64,000 nucleotides of DNA from Haloferax sp046557615. Lineage in GTDB: Archaea; Halobacteriota; Halobacteria; Halobacteriales; Haloferacaceae. The notes beneath the pieces were generated by a model, which did no database searches, was not told the origin of the DNA, and was given only the letters and a program-made list of their open reading frames with translations. The position numbers and the translations under genes are program-made. Location of the stretch: positions 372,001-436,000 of the forward strand of contig NZ_JBKIII010000002.1 in the NCBI RefSeq assembly GCF_046557615.1, in the 5' to 3' direction. Positions 1-8,717 of this stretch are shown in pieces. Every line of letters begins with the position of its first letter. Position 1 is the first letter of the stretch.

Positions 1-986
1 GTCGCCGCGCACCGAACGTCCTCCGCGTCGCCGACGAGACGGTCGAACCGAATACCGCAGTCCGCGTCCACACCGGGAGCAACCTCCCCGACGGCGCTGA
101 TGCGGTCGTCATGATAGAGGACACCGAACAGTTCGGCGACGAACTCGAAGTGTTCGAAGCACTCGCCGAGGGCGAAAACGTCGGCGAACGGGGCGAAGAC
201 GTGGAAGAAGGCGACCAACTCTTCGACGCGGGGCACGAACTTCGACCCTCCGACCTCGGATTGCTCCGCTCTGTCGGTGCTGAATCCGTCTCTGTTTACG
301 AACGCCCGACTGTCGCGGTGATTCCGACCGGCGAGGAAGTCGTCGAATCTAACCCCGAACCGGGCGAAGTTATCGAAACGAACGGCCTCACTGTCTCTCG
401 ATTAGCCGAGCGCTGGGGCGGCCATGCAAGCTATCGAGATATCGTCACCGACGACCACGACCGACTCAGCGACGCACTCGAATCGAATCTCGACCACGAC
501 GTTATCGTCACCACCGGCGGGTCGTCGGTCGGCGAGCGCGACTTGATTCCGGATGTCGTCTCTGAACTCGGCGAGGTCGTCGTCCACGGGGTCGCACTCA
601 AACCCGGCCACCCGGTCGCGCTTGGAATCATCGAAGAGACGCCAATCGTCATGCTGCCGGGCTATCCTGTCGCCTGCGTCGTCAACGCCTTCCAGTTCCT
701 CCGACCCGTCATCAAGCACGTCGGCAACCTCACAGAACGACCCCTCCCAACGGTCGAAGCGGCCTTGACGCGAAAGCTTCCGAGTTCGCCCGGCACTCGA
801 ACCTTCGCCCGCATCCGACTCGATTACTCCGAGGGTGAACCGCTGGCCGAACCGACCAGAACCAGTGGCTCTGGTATCTTATCGAGCGTCGCCCTCTCCG
901 ATGGATGGGTCGTCGTCCCCGAAGCAGTCGAGGGATACGACGAAGGTGAAACCGTCACCGTCGAAGGCTGGGAGTGGTCCGCATGA
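1..986 (+). CDS. moeA: MoeA-family molybdopterin molybdenumtransferase (5' partial)
   Basis: MoeA inserts molybdate or tungstate into adenylylated molybdopterin during cytoplasmic cofactor synthesis. The 5' end lies outside the window: the first whole codon is at base 3, and about 327 residues remain of a family length near 400. Visible family motifs are TGSNLPDGADAVVM near the cut end, GGSSVGERD in the catalytic domain (family form GGVSVGDYD), KPGHPVALG and LPGYPVACV. The TGA stop overlaps the ATG of the next gene (ATGA), so the two genes are probably translationally coupled paralogues. Function is clear at family level; metal specificity is not visible. Confidence 0.93.
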   Translation, partial: RRAPNVLRVADETVEPNTAVRVHTGSNLPDGADAVVMIEDTEQFGDELEVFEALAEGENVGERGEDVEEGDQLFDAGHELRPSDLGLLRSVGAESVSVYERPTVAVIPTGEEVVESNPEPGEVIETNGLTVSRLAERWGGHASYRDIVTDDHDRLSDALESNLDHDVIVTTGGSSVGERDLIPDVVSELGEVVVHGVALKPGHPVALGIIEETPIVMLPGYPVACVVNAFQFLRPVIKHVGNLTERPLPTVEAALTRKLPSSPGTRTFARIRLDYSEGEPLAEPTRTSGSGILSSVALSDGWVVVPEAVEGYDEGETVTVEGWEWSA

Positions 987-2866
987 GAAAACAGTTCCGC
1001 GACCTCGCCTCCCCCGAGATGGCCCGCGAAACTATCGACTCGTTGGCTATCTCACCCGAGACAGAGACCGTCTCGCTCTCCGAGTCGCGCGGGAGAATCC
1101 TCGCCGAGCGAATCGACGCGACGATGGACGTGCCCGGATTCGACCGCGCGAGCATGGATGGATTCGCAGTCCGCGCCCGCGACACCTTCGGCGCAGACGA
1201 GATGGACCCCATCGAACTCGAACTCGTGGGAGCAGTCCACGCCGGTTCCGAACCCGATGTCGAAGTCGAACCCGGAACGGCAGTCGAAATCTCGACTGGT
1301 GCGGTCATGCCACCCGGTGCGGATGCCGTGGTCATCGTCGAGCGAATCGAAGAACGAGACGGAGAAATTGCCGTCTACAAGGCCGTCGCACCCGGCGACA
1401 GCGTGATGCCCGCCGGAACCGACATCGCCGCCGGTGCCCGCGCACTTGGCCCCGGCACACGCATTACACCCCGCGAAATCGGCCTGCTTTCGGCACTCGG
1501 TGTGGACGAAATCCCCGTTCGCGGGAAGCCACTCGTGGGCATCGTTTCGACCGGTGACGAACTCGTTCGACCCGGCGAATCCCTGCGACCAGAAGCGGGG
1601 CAAATCTACGACGTGAACTCCTACACCATCGCCACGGGCGTCGAAGAAGCGGGTGGCGTTCCGAAACTCTACCCGCACGCGGGTGACGACTACGACGAGA
1701 TGGAGCGCCTGCTCCGCCAGGCTGCCGACGAGTGCGACCTCGTCCTCTCGTCCGGGTCAACCTCCGCGAGCGCGGTGGACGTCATCTATCGCGTGGTCGA
1801 AGAACGCGGCGACCTCCTCATGCACGGTGTCGCCGTCAAACCCGGCAAACCGATGCTCGTCGGCACGTTGGGCGAGGGAAGTGCATACATCGGTCTGCCG
1901 GGCTATCCCGTCTCGGCACTCACCATCTTCCGCTCGTTCGTCGCCCCGAAAATCCGCGACGCCGCAGGGCTTCCAGAACCGCGGACGGCGACCATCGAGG
2001 GGGCGATGGCGGTCCGCGAACGCTACACCGAAGGGCGAATGCGACTCATGCCCGTCGGACTGGTCTCTGACGGCGACGGCGAGTTGCTCGTCTATCCGGT
2101 CGATAAAGGCTCGGGTGCGACGACGAGTCTCGTCGAAGCCGACGGCGTGGTCGAAGTCCCGCCGGACGTATCGTATCTCGCTGAAGGCGAGACGGTCGAA
2201 GTACAGCTCTTCTCGGCCGACGTTCGCCCACCCGAACTCCTCGGTGTCGGCGAGGACGACCCGGCACTCTCACGGCTCTTGGACCGCGTCTCGTCGCCGC
2301 GCTATCTCGCGGTTGGGTCGCGCGAAGGACTTCGTCGCCTCCGCGATGGCGTCCCCGACGTCGCAGTCGTCGCTGGCGACGCCAACCGCGACGACGTGGG
2401 TGTCGAACTCGGGTCGTGGACGCGCGAGTGGGGACTCGTCGTCCCCGAGGGAAATCCCGCGAATGTCAGAGGACTCTCCGACCTCGTGGAATCCGACCTC
2501 CGATTCGTCAACCGCGATACGAACTCGGGGCTCCGAACGGCGCTCGCAACCGAAATTGGCACGCTCGCCGACCAACAGGGTCGCACGCGACACGAACTCG
2601 TCGAAGACATCGAGGGGTTCGACCGGACGACCAAAGCCTTCGAAAGCCCTGCGCGTGCCGTACTCACTGGCCGTGCCGACGTGGGACTCGGACTCCGAAC
2701 GTCGGCAGAGACACTAGGTCTCGACTTCGTGTCGCTTGGCGAACAGCCAGTTCGCGTCTTTGCCGCCCCAGACCGAACAGAAAAACCGGGTGTCGTTGCG
2801 TTGCGTGCCGCACTCGAATCGACAGCCACCGTCCTCACGAATCTCGACGGATATCGGTCTGTCTAA
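983..2866 (+). CDS. moeA: MoeA-like molybdopterin biosynthesis protein fused to a PBP-like domain
   Basis: 627 residues from the ATG at 983, which overlaps the upstream stop; an ATG/GTG a few codons earlier is less likely. The first ~400 residues are MoeA: PGFDRASMDGFAVRA, STGAVMPPGADAVV, VSTGDELVRPGE, KPGKPMLVG and GLPGYPVSAL. The canonical GGVSVGD loop reads SSGSTSASAVD. Residues ~415-627 form a periplasmic-binding-protein-like domain (YLAVGSREGLRRL, VVPEGNPANVRGLSDL, TNSGLRTAL, VFAAPD), a known MoeA fusion partner. The tail has no signal peptide and so acts in the cytoplasm; a molybdate/tungstate-sensing or delivery role is inference. Second paralogue in a two-gene operon. Confidence 0.92.
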   Translation: MRKQFRDLASPEMARETIDSLAISPETETVSLSESRGRILAERIDATMDVPGFDRASMDGFAVRARDTFGADEMDPIELELVGAVHAGSEPDVEVEPGTAVEISTGAVMPPGADAVVIVERIEERDGEIAVYKAVAPGDSVMPAGTDIAAGARALGPGTRITPREIGLLSALGVDEIPVRGKPLVGIVSTGDELVRPGESLRPEAGQIYDVNSYTIATGVEEAGGVPKLYPHAGDDYDEMERLLRQAADECDLVLSSGSTSASAVDVIYRVVEERGDLLMHGVAVKPGKPMLVGTLGEGSAYIGLPGYPVSALTIFRSFVAPKIRDAAGLPEPRTATIEGAMAVRERYTEGRMRLMPVGLVSDGDGELLVYPVDKGSGATTSLVEADGVVEVPPDVSYLAEGETVEVQLFSADVRPPELLGVGEDDPALSRLLDRVSSPRYLAVGSREGLRRLRDGVPDVAVVAGDANRDDVGVELGSWTREWGLVVPEGNPANVRGLSDLVESDLRFVNRDTNSGLRTALATEIGTLADQQGRTRHELVEDIEGFDRTTKAFESPARAVLTGRADVGLGLRTSAETLGLDFVSLGEQPVRVFAAPDRTEKPGVVALRAALESTATVLTNLDGYRSV

Positions 2867-2923
2867 AAGTGGTATGATTTTATCGACATTCTTGTCATCA
2901 AGAAATATAAAAAATGTGAAACA

Positions 2924-2941
2924 CATATATCGCTGTGGTGT
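2924..2941 (+). promoter_or_regulatory. TATA box plus downstream CTGTGGTGT element
   Basis: CATATAT (2924-2930) is centred 27 bases before the ATG at 2954, which fits a leaderless transcript. It is followed by CGCTGTGGTGT. The same module, CATATATC[G/T]CTGTGGTGT, recurs at 40253-40270 before a microprotein gene. The CTGTGGTGT part lies between the TATA box and the start, a usual place for repressor binding. Confidence 0.55.
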
Positions 2942-2953
2942 ATAGGTGGTCAC

Positions 2954-3700
2954 ATGCATCGCCATTTGGCTGTCCTCCACGTCGATGACGATCCCGATAT
3001 GCTCGCCCTCTCTGAGGCGGCATTCGAGCAGATCGATGCGGTCACACTCGTTACCGCAGCGTCGGCGGCACAAGCACTCGATGTGCTGGACGAATCGCAC
3101 ATCGACTGTGTAGTGAGCGATTCGCTTGTACTCCCCAACGGGACCCCTCTCGTCGCGGCTATCAACCAACGAGACGACGACCTTCCAATCCTCCTTTTCA
3201 CCGCGAAAGAGTGGGTTGAGGTCGCCGATATCGCCACTGCCGCGGGTGTGGCCGAGTACGTACAGAAAGCAGGGCCGGGCGACCTCTCGACCGTCCTCAA
3301 GCGCGTCGAAGAGTTAGTCAACGAATCGGACGAGTTCGAAGCTTCGTTCGAAGCAGGCGAATCGGCACTCCAAGAGGCACTTTCGACGCACGCGAGTGCG
3401 GCATCGAAGGCATCGCTCGGACTCGCCGAAGAGTGGGACCTCATCGGTCAGTGGGTCGGTGAGGCCGAACTCTCGATAACCATCATCGAAGCGATGGAGG
3501 CACACGCAGGACTCGCGGCTATCGAAGTGCCACTGTTCGACGCAATCGACCCCGAGGCGCTCCAGTCACTCCTCGAACCGCTCGTAGACAAGCAAGCAGA
3601 ATCGAGCGTCGAAGTCAGATTCGAGTACGGAGAGTTCGAACTCGCCGTCACGAGCGCCGGAGACATCTACGCTCGACCACGCTCGATAAAAGACTACTGA
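2954..3700 (+). CDS. Response regulator with receiver and HalOD1 output domain
   Basis: 248 residues. Residues 1-120 form a CheY-like receiver: DDD acidic pocket near residues 12-14, phosphoacceptor region CVVSDSLVLP, FTAKEWVEVAD and a YVQKAG segment for the conserved Lys. After a linker with an Ala/Ser/Glu-rich helix, residues ~165-248 match the haloarchaeal HalOD1 output domain (LIGQWVGEAELS, AIDPEALQSLLEPLV, VEVRFEYGEFELAV). Role: two-component signalling; output is probably a protein or ligand interaction rather than classical DNA binding. No partner kinase is adjacent; the nearest is at 24367-26118. Its promoter carries the module at 2924-2941. Confidence 0.85.
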   Translation: MHRHLAVLHVDDDPDMLALSEAAFEQIDAVTLVTAASAAQALDVLDESHIDCVVSDSLVLPNGTPLVAAINQRDDDLPILLFTAKEWVEVADIATAAGVAEYVQKAGPGDLSTVLKRVEELVNESDEFEASFEAGESALQEALSTHASAASKASLGLAEEWDLIGQWVGEAELSITIIEAMEAHAGLAAIEVPLFDAIDPEALQSLLEPLVDKQAESSVEVRFEYGEFELAVTSAGDIYARPRSIKDY

Positions 3701-3761
3701 GCGTCGGCGTCTCTCTTCGTTCTCCGCGCGAAATCCAGATACAGCACGCTGACAGTCTGTG

Positions 3762-4430
3762 CTATCGCTGCCGCATCAGGTCGTCGAACGTGTTGAGACG
3801 GTAGTCACCGAGAACACACCGTCCGCGGTGGTCCGGTCCGTGGCGTTCGACGTGGATGCCATCCAAACCAGCGTTCCACGCCGCGCCGATGTCGCTCTCG
3901 CCGTCGCCCGCGAGGACGCCCGCGACACCACCGTCAGTGCGCAGTCGCGTATCGATGCCCAATTGCGAGATTGCACGTCTCACGGGTGCGGGGTCGGGTT
4001 TCCACCCCGTCTCTTCGGTACAGCAGATGACCGTGTCGAACCAGTCACGGATGTCGAGGTGGTCGAGGACGGGGTCGGTCAAGAACTGCTGGCAGTGGGT
4101 GACGACACCGACCGGGAGGCCCGCATCGTGAACGTCTGCGATGAGGCGTTCGGCATCGTCGTGGAGGTAGGTTACTTCGGCGCGTTTCAACGGGTCTTCT
4201 TCTGCGTGGAAGGCTGGCCAGAACTCGCCGGGGTCGATTCCCCACTCGCGGAGGGTCGGGTCGCGGGCACCCCCGAGTCCGTGCCAAATCGTCTCAGCCT
4301 CGCGATTAGAGAAGGCGTACCCGAGTCTGTCGCCGACGCGGTCGAACACGTCACGGGTGTATGACCACTCGGCATCGACGAGGGTTCCGTCGAGGTCGAA
4401 CAACCAGAAATCGTATTCATCGAGGACCAT
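3762..4430 (-). CDS. HAD-superfamily hydrolase, phosphoglycolate phosphatase-like
   Basis: 222 residues with all four HAD motifs: motif I FDLDGTLVDAE (residues ~11-21), motif II VVTHCQQF, the motif III lysine in GWKPDP, and motif IV GDGESDIGAA. An alpha-helical cap lies between motifs I and II. Expected to be a cytoplasmic Mg-dependent phosphatase; the substrate cannot be read from sequence. It is last of three minus-strand genes after the pterin dehydratase and LWR protein, with a 53-base gap. Confidence 0.85.
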   Translation of the reverse strand: MVLDEYDFWLFDLDGTLVDAEWSYTRDVFDRVGDRLGYAFSNREAETIWHGLGGARDPTLREWGIDPGEFWPAFHAEEDPLKRAEVTYLHDDAERLIADVHDAGLPVGVVTHCQQFLTDPVLDHLDIRDWFDTVICCTEETGWKPDPAPVRRAISQLGIDTRLRTDGGVAGVLAGDGESDIGAAWNAGLDGIHVERHGPDHRGRCVLGDYRLNTFDDLMRQR

Positions 4431-4483
4431 TCGGACTATTCTATAGGCGATGTTTGGATAAATTTCTTCCGTCGGGCCAGAGA

Positions 4484-4861
4484 TTACTCGATTTTGTCAC
4501 CTTCGACGCGAATCGCACTGCCGAAGTACTTGTGCAGAACGTCACGAACCGATTCGGCGTTGAACGCATCGAGGTCGTCCGAAATCGCCTCACGAAGCGT
4601 CGCTAACTCCGTTTCGGTCGTCTGGAACTCCGAAAACGAACACGAATCGACCGGGACGCTGAGCCACGACTCGGCCAGTTTGCGGGCGTGGCGCTCGTCG
4701 TTTACCTCGCCTCTCCAGAGTGCATCCCGAAACAGCAACCATCCGTCTTCGCCCGGCCTCACCGCCGGAACGCGAACGGTCGTCTCGAACGTCTTCGGAG
4801 TCGTTCGAACGCCGGGGGCAGTGTCGAGTCGAAAGCGGACCCGGAACACGTAGGTTGCCAT
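4484..4861 (-). CDS. LWR-salt protein
   Basis: 125 residues from the ATG at 4859-4861; an in-frame extension upstream would read into the previous gene. The name-giving LWR tripeptide is present (FRDALWRGEVND). The fold appears beta-rich at the N terminus (TYVFRVRFRL, FETTVRVPAV) with a helical C terminus. This is a small haloarchaeal family of unknown function. It begins one base after the stop of the upstream pterin dehydratase, so the two are clearly co-transcribed. Confidence 0.8.
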   Translation of the reverse strand: MATYVFRVRFRLDTAPGVRTTPKTFETTVRVPAVRPGEDGWLLFRDALWRGEVNDERHARKLAESWLSVPVDSCSFSEFQTTETELATLREAISDDLDAFNAESVRDVLHKYFGSAIRVEGDKIE

Positions 4862-4862
4862 C

Positions 4863-5138
4863 TCACAACTCGTCGTCGAACAGGTCGGCGAGTCGCAGGT
4901 CTTTTTCGGTGAGTCCACCTTCTTCGTGGCTCGTCAGACGAACTTCGACCTTCTTGTATCGAATGGTGATTTCGGGGTGGTGGTACTCTTCTTCGGCTAC
5001 CTCGCCGATGGACGCGGCGAAATCGACGCCATCGAGGTACGTATCGAACTCGTAGACGCGGACGATTTCGTCTCCCTCTCGGTTCCAGCCGTCGGCGAGT
5101 TTCGAGTCAACCTCGTCGTCAGACAGTCGCTGTGCCAT
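4863..5138 (-). CDS. 4a-hydroxytetrahydrobiopterin dehydratase (PCD/DCoH family)
   Basis: 91 residues, the normal family length, from the ATG at 5136-5138. The catalytic motif EYHHPEI is present (residues ~51-57; family form HHP[DE]), followed by YKKVEVRLTSHEEGGLT, the usual core. The enzyme dehydrates 4a-hydroxypterins. Haloarchaea lack an obvious tetrahydrobiopterin cycle, so a role in another pterin or molybdopterin-related reaction is possible. It lies 49 bases after hemA on the same strand and is coupled to the LWR gene. Confidence 0.9.
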   Translation of the reverse strand: MAQRLSDDEVDSKLADGWNREGDEIVRVYEFDTYLDGVDFAASIGEVAEEEYHHPEITIRYKKVEVRLTSHEEGGLTEKDLRLADLFDDEL

Positions 5139-5187
5139 ACGAACGTGTCGCGGGCTAGTAGAATAAGGATTCGGGGGTGGTCTCGAC

Positions 5188-6558
5188 TCAGTCGTCCGAA
5201 AACTGTTCGATGACGCGTCGCGGAATCTCCTCGTCGTCCGGCAGGTCCGAGGCCGTTGCATCGTCGGGAATGAGTCCCGATGGCGGTGCCTCCATCTCGA
5301 CTGCGCCGTCTTCGAATCCGGGGTCGAACAGGCGCATCGCGGTCTGGATGGTCGTCCAGTCGTCGTCGCCAGCGGCCTCACGAAGACTCTTGGTTGGCGC
5401 GGCGAGCAGTTGGCCGATGAGTGCGTCGGCGAGCGATTCGACCGTCTCGCGCTGTTCGTCGGACAGGTCGTCTTGGGCCTCTAATTTCGAAATCGCCGTC
5501 GAGACTTCGCGTTGCTTGACGCGTTCGGCGGCCTCGTACATGGCGCTGATTGCGTCGTCTGCGCGCTTGCGTTTGTACGCGTCCAGAAGGTTGTCGAGTT
5601 CGTCGTCGATCATCGACTCGACGGCGCGTGCGGCCTCTTCGCGGCGACTCTCGGTCTGGTCGGTGACGGTTTCGAGGTCGTCGATATCACGGAGTGTGAC
5701 GGTTTCGAGGGTGGACGATTCGGGGTGAATGTCACGCGGTTGGGCGATGTCGATGAGCATCGTCTCGCCCGCCTCTTCGAGTGTGGCCACGTCGATGACG
5801 TACTCCGGACTGCTCGTCGCCGAAATCACGAGGTCGGCGTCTCTCAGTTGGTCTTGGAGTCTGTCGAGACCGGTCGCGGTCGCGTCGGCCGGAACCTCCC
5901 GGGCGACGTGCTGGGCGTTCGACTCGGTTCGGTTTGCGACGACGATTTCGGCCACGTCGGCGGCGGCGAGTGCTTTTGCGGCGAGTGTTCCCATCTCGCC
6001 TGCGCCGACAACGAGTGCGTTGACCGACGAAATCGGCTGGTCGAACTCGGCGCGGGCGAGTCTGACCGCGGCACTGCCGAGCGAGACTGCGCCTTCGTTG
6101 ATGGCCGTCTCGTCGCGGGCGCGTTCGCCGACGTGGACGGCTTTCATGAGTGCGTCTTCGAGCATCAGGTCGATGCCCCCGAGTTCTTTCGAGACTTCGA
6201 GGGCGTCTTTGACCTGTCCGAGAATTTGGTCTTCGCCGAGGACGAGCGATTCGAGTCCGGACGCGACCCGCATGAGGTGGCGAAGGGACTCTTCGTGGTC
6301 CATGTGGCGAACTGCACCCTCTCGAACGTCGAGTGCGAAATCTTCGAGCGCGCGGCGACCAGCGGTTGCGTTGTCGGTGACGACGTACGCTTCCGCGCGG
6401 TTGCAGGTTTGGAGCGAGTACGCTTCGGTCACGCCGTCTCGAGAGAGTAATCGCTCGACGACGGTGTGGATGTCTTCGACCGAGGCCGACTCTATCTCCG
6501 GGATACTGGCCCGGTCGTGGGCGACGCTTACACCGGAGATGATGCCTGTGTCTTTCAT
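5188..6558 (-). CDS. hemA: Glutamyl-tRNA reductase
   Basis: 456 residues. It reduces glutamyl-tRNA(Glu) to glutamate-1-semialdehyde with NADPH, the first committed step of C5 tetrapyrrole synthesis. Catalytic cysteine lies in SLQTCNRAEAYV (C52); substrate-domain motif GLESLVLGEDQILGQV; NADPH-binding Rossmann motif VVGAGEMGTLAAKAL near residue 185; a long C-terminal helical dimerisation domain. Its ATG overlaps the upstream gene's stop by four bases. It is last in the operon siroheme decarboxylase - precorrin-2 dehydrogenase - hemA. Confidence 0.97.
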   Translation of the reverse strand: MKDTGIISGVSVAHDRASIPEIESASVEDIHTVVERLLSRDGVTEAYSLQTCNRAEAYVVTDNATAGRRALEDFALDVREGAVRHMDHEESLRHLMRVASGLESLVLGEDQILGQVKDALEVSKELGGIDLMLEDALMKAVHVGERARDETAINEGAVSLGSAAVRLARAEFDQPISSVNALVVGAGEMGTLAAKALAAADVAEIVVANRTESNAQHVAREVPADATATGLDRLQDQLRDADLVISATSSPEYVIDVATLEEAGETMLIDIAQPRDIHPESSTLETVTLRDIDDLETVTDQTESRREEAARAVESMIDDELDNLLDAYKRKRADDAISAMYEAAERVKQREVSTAISKLEAQDDLSDEQRETVESLADALIGQLLAAPTKSLREAAGDDDWTTIQTAMRLFDPGFEDGAVEMEAPPSGLIPDDATASDLPDDEEIPRRVIEQFSDD

Positions 6559-7202
6559 GCGTCCTCGTTTGCAGTGGTTCGAATCACGCGCGCTGCCTCT
6601 CGCCGGGGGTTTGTATCCCCGCTACGTAAAGCCTTCCAAACTGACGGGTCGCGCACGACCGCACGAATCGCGTCACGGCGTTCGGCTGGTGTGCGATTCG
6701 AATCTTTCAGTTCCGCCCGCAATTCTTCGGTCAATTCGGCCATCTTCCCCGCGCCCGCTATCTCTACTTCGAGGCGTTCTCGCAGGTACTTCGACAGCGC
6801 AGGACTCGCGCCGCCGGTCGTGATTGCGACCGACACGTCGCCATCCTCGATGGTCGCCGGGACGACGACGCTTCCAACGTCGCGCTCACCGCTCTTGTCG
6901 GCTCGATTGACCAGTACCCCACGATTTCGGGCGGCAGCGACGAGTGCATCGTTCACAGCAGACTCGTTCGTCGCCGCGACGACGAGCGCCGGGGCGAATT
7001 TGGAAATCCACTCGTCGGCGTCGTCGGTCGTCACTGTCGCACGAACGAGTTCGGCATCGCCAAAGTCGCGGTCGGTGAATTCGGGGCTGACGACGACGGT
7101 TCGGGCTTCTTCGGCGAATCGACGGGCTTTGCGCGCACCGACCGGTCCGCCACCGACGACGAGTACCGTCTCACCCTCGAAATCGTGTACCAGCGGTATC
7201 AT
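6555..7202 (-). CDS. Precorrin-2 dehydrogenase / sirohydrochlorin ferrochelatase-type protein (Met8/CysG-N)
   Basis: 215 residues. N-terminal NAD-binding domain with GETVLVVGGGPVGARKARRF (~residues 9-28), then VVVAATNESAVNDALV and VNRADKSGERDVGSVVVPA, which carries the Asn and Asp region typical of SirC/Met8. The dimerisation segment ITTGGASPALSKYLRERLE follows. It oxidises precorrin-2 to sirohydrochlorin on the way to siroheme; whether it also chelates iron is not visible. One base separates it from the upstream decarboxylase gene and it overlaps hemA by four bases. Confidence 0.93.
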   Translation of the reverse strand: MIPLVHDFEGETVLVVGGGPVGARKARRFAEEARTVVVSPEFTDRDFGDAELVRATVTTDDADEWISKFAPALVVAATNESAVNDALVAAARNRGVLVNRADKSGERDVGSVVVPATIEDGDVSVAITTGGASPALSKYLRERLEVEIAGAGKMAELTEELRAELKDSNRTPAERRDAIRAVVRDPSVWKALRSGDTNPRREAARVIRTTANEDA

Positions 7203-7203
7203 T

Positions 7204-8265
7204 TCACTCCGTGTTCGCGTCCGCTCGTTCTTCCATTCGGATGCCGGTCTTCTTCAAGATGCGTGTCGAGAACAGGGAATCCCAGTCGTCGTCGCCCACG
7301 TCCCAATACTCGCTCATTACCTCGCGGACGCGCTCGATGCGTGCTTGGCTCTCTGCTTCTGAGCGGCCGTGCGTCATCGCGAAGAAGTTGTACTGCCACA
7401 CACCTTCGTGGCGCGGGCGGCGATAACAGTGGGTTACGAAGTCGAGGCTGGCGATTTCCGGGCCGACTTCCATCACGATGTCGTCGGGGACGTTCCAGAC
7501 GGTCATTCCATTCTCGGTGTAACCGAGTGCGTAGTGGTTCGGAATGACGCCGACGCGTCGAACCTTCCCTTCGAGATTGAATCGCTTGATAGTCGAGACG
7601 ACCCACTCGGTGTCTTGGCCGAGCGCGTCTGCAACGTCCGCATACGGGGTTTCGGTAATCGGGAGGCCGCCCTGAATTTCGAGGACGAGGTCGCGCTCGT
7701 CGGGCGTCAGGGTTCGCTCGTCTGTGGGTTCGACGTCGGGGCCGAGGTGTGAGAGGTCCAAGTCGCCGTCGGAGATGGGGCCGTCGAGAAGGAACTTCGC
7801 GCCGACGTGGAACTCGTGGAGTTTCGGCATGTTGTACGTCGGTTGGCCGGTCTCGTCCTCGATTTCGCCGAGAACCTCTTCGACGCGCGACTCGTCGGCG
7901 ACGGAGACGACGAACCACATGTTGAGGTGCGGGTGTTCGCGCTCGTAGTTGTGGGCGACTTCCCGGTGGGCGTTCACCTGTTCGGCCACCTCGTCGAAGC
8001 GGTCCGGTGGGGCGTGCATGGCGACGAGGGTCGCCGTGCCGCCGATTTCTTCGGCGTTGACGAGCGCGCCGAAGCGGGAGAGGATTCCGTCCTTGTCCAG
8101 CGTTTGCACTCGTTCGCAGAGTTCGGTCCCAGTCACGTCGATGCCGCGCTCACGGAGCGCTTCTGCGGCGGGTTCGAAGGGGCGTTCGACGACAGGGAAC
8201 CCACCCTGAAAGGCATTGACGATGGCGCGGTCGAGAGGAGAGAGGTCCGCGTCCGCCTGAGTCAT
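7204..8265 (-). CDS. Fused siroheme decarboxylase AhbA/AhbB (Lrp/AsnC-like)
   Basis: 353 residues made of two homologous Lrp/AsnC-like halves: ~10-165 (LDRAIVNAFQGGFPVVERPF, GILSRFGALVN) and ~185-345 (RDLVLEIQGGLPITETPY, GKVRRVGVIPNHYALGYTEN). The second half has the AhbB-type active-site string CYRRPRHEGVWQYNFFAMTHG region (positions 7359-7421). In anaerobic Ahb heme synthesis separate AhbA and AhbB decarboxylate siroheme to didecarboxysiroheme; here both are in one chain. It heads the operon with precorrin-2 dehydrogenase and hemA, which supports heme synthesis over DNA binding. Confidence 0.9.
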   Translation of the reverse strand: MTQADADLSPLDRAIVNAFQGGFPVVERPFEPAAEALRERGIDVTGTELCERVQTLDKDGILSRFGALVNAEEIGGTATLVAMHAPPDRFDEVAEQVNAHREVAHNYEREHPHLNMWFVVSVADESRVEEVLGEIEDETGQPTYNMPKLHEFHVGAKFLLDGPISDGDLDLSHLGPDVEPTDERTLTPDERDLVLEIQGGLPITETPYADVADALGQDTEWVVSTIKRFNLEGKVRRVGVIPNHYALGYTENGMTVWNVPDDIVMEVGPEIASLDFVTHCYRRPRHEGVWQYNFFAMTHGRSEAESQARIERVREVMSEYWDVGDDDWDSLFSTRILKKTGIRMEERADANTE

Positions 8266-8312
8266 GGGCGTGACTCAGGATGCGATGACGATAAACGACT
8301 CGCTTGGCCGCC

Positions 8313-8717
8313 CTATTCGCTGGGGACTGGCGTCACGCGCTCGACGTGGTCCAGTGCGCCGAGGTCGGCGACGATTGCCTCGTGGTCGGCGGTCGCTTCG
8401 TAGTAGAACACGAGGTCGAACGTTCCCTGTCGGAGGAGTTGCTGGCACTCCCAGACGAACTCGTCGTCTTCGACAGAGAGCCCCTGAAATTGGTTCGACG
8501 AGAAGTTGGTGTCGTCGTTTCCGGCGTAAATCCACGCGTCGCCCTTGTTCGCGTTCCCGGCGATGATATCGTTGATTGCGACGGTGAGTTCGTGCATTTC
8601 GAGGTCTTCTTGCCCCGAAAGGTCGGTGTGGACGATTGCACCGACGAGTTCGATGTCGCCCGGTTCGAGGAGGGCGAGGGTTCGCTTGTACAGGTCGTCG
8701 TCGATAGTCTCGCTCAT
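8313..8717 (-). CDS. Uncharacterised haloarchaeal protein (DUF5778-like)
   Basis: 134 residues from the ATG at 8715-8717. The protein is acidic and soluble with no membrane segment or recognisable catalytic motif. Blocks that look conserved: PGDIELVGAIVHTDLSGQED, AGNANKGDAWIYAGNDD and LLRQGTFDLVFYYEA. I associate it from memory with DUF5778; the function is unknown. It ends 47 bases before the siroheme decarboxylase start and could be the first gene of that operon. Confidence 0.75.
   Translation of the reverse strand: MSETIDDDLYKRTLALLEPGDIELVGAIVHTDLSGQEDLEMHELTVAINDIIAGNANKGDAWIYAGNDDTNFSSNQFQGLSVEDDEFVWECQQLLRQGTFDLVFYYEATADHEAIVADLGALDHVERVTPVPSE

Noticed and set aside
5512..6450. 312-codon plus-strand frame
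   Set aside because: Antisense to hemA, Cys/Val/Asp-rich nonsense translation without motifs.
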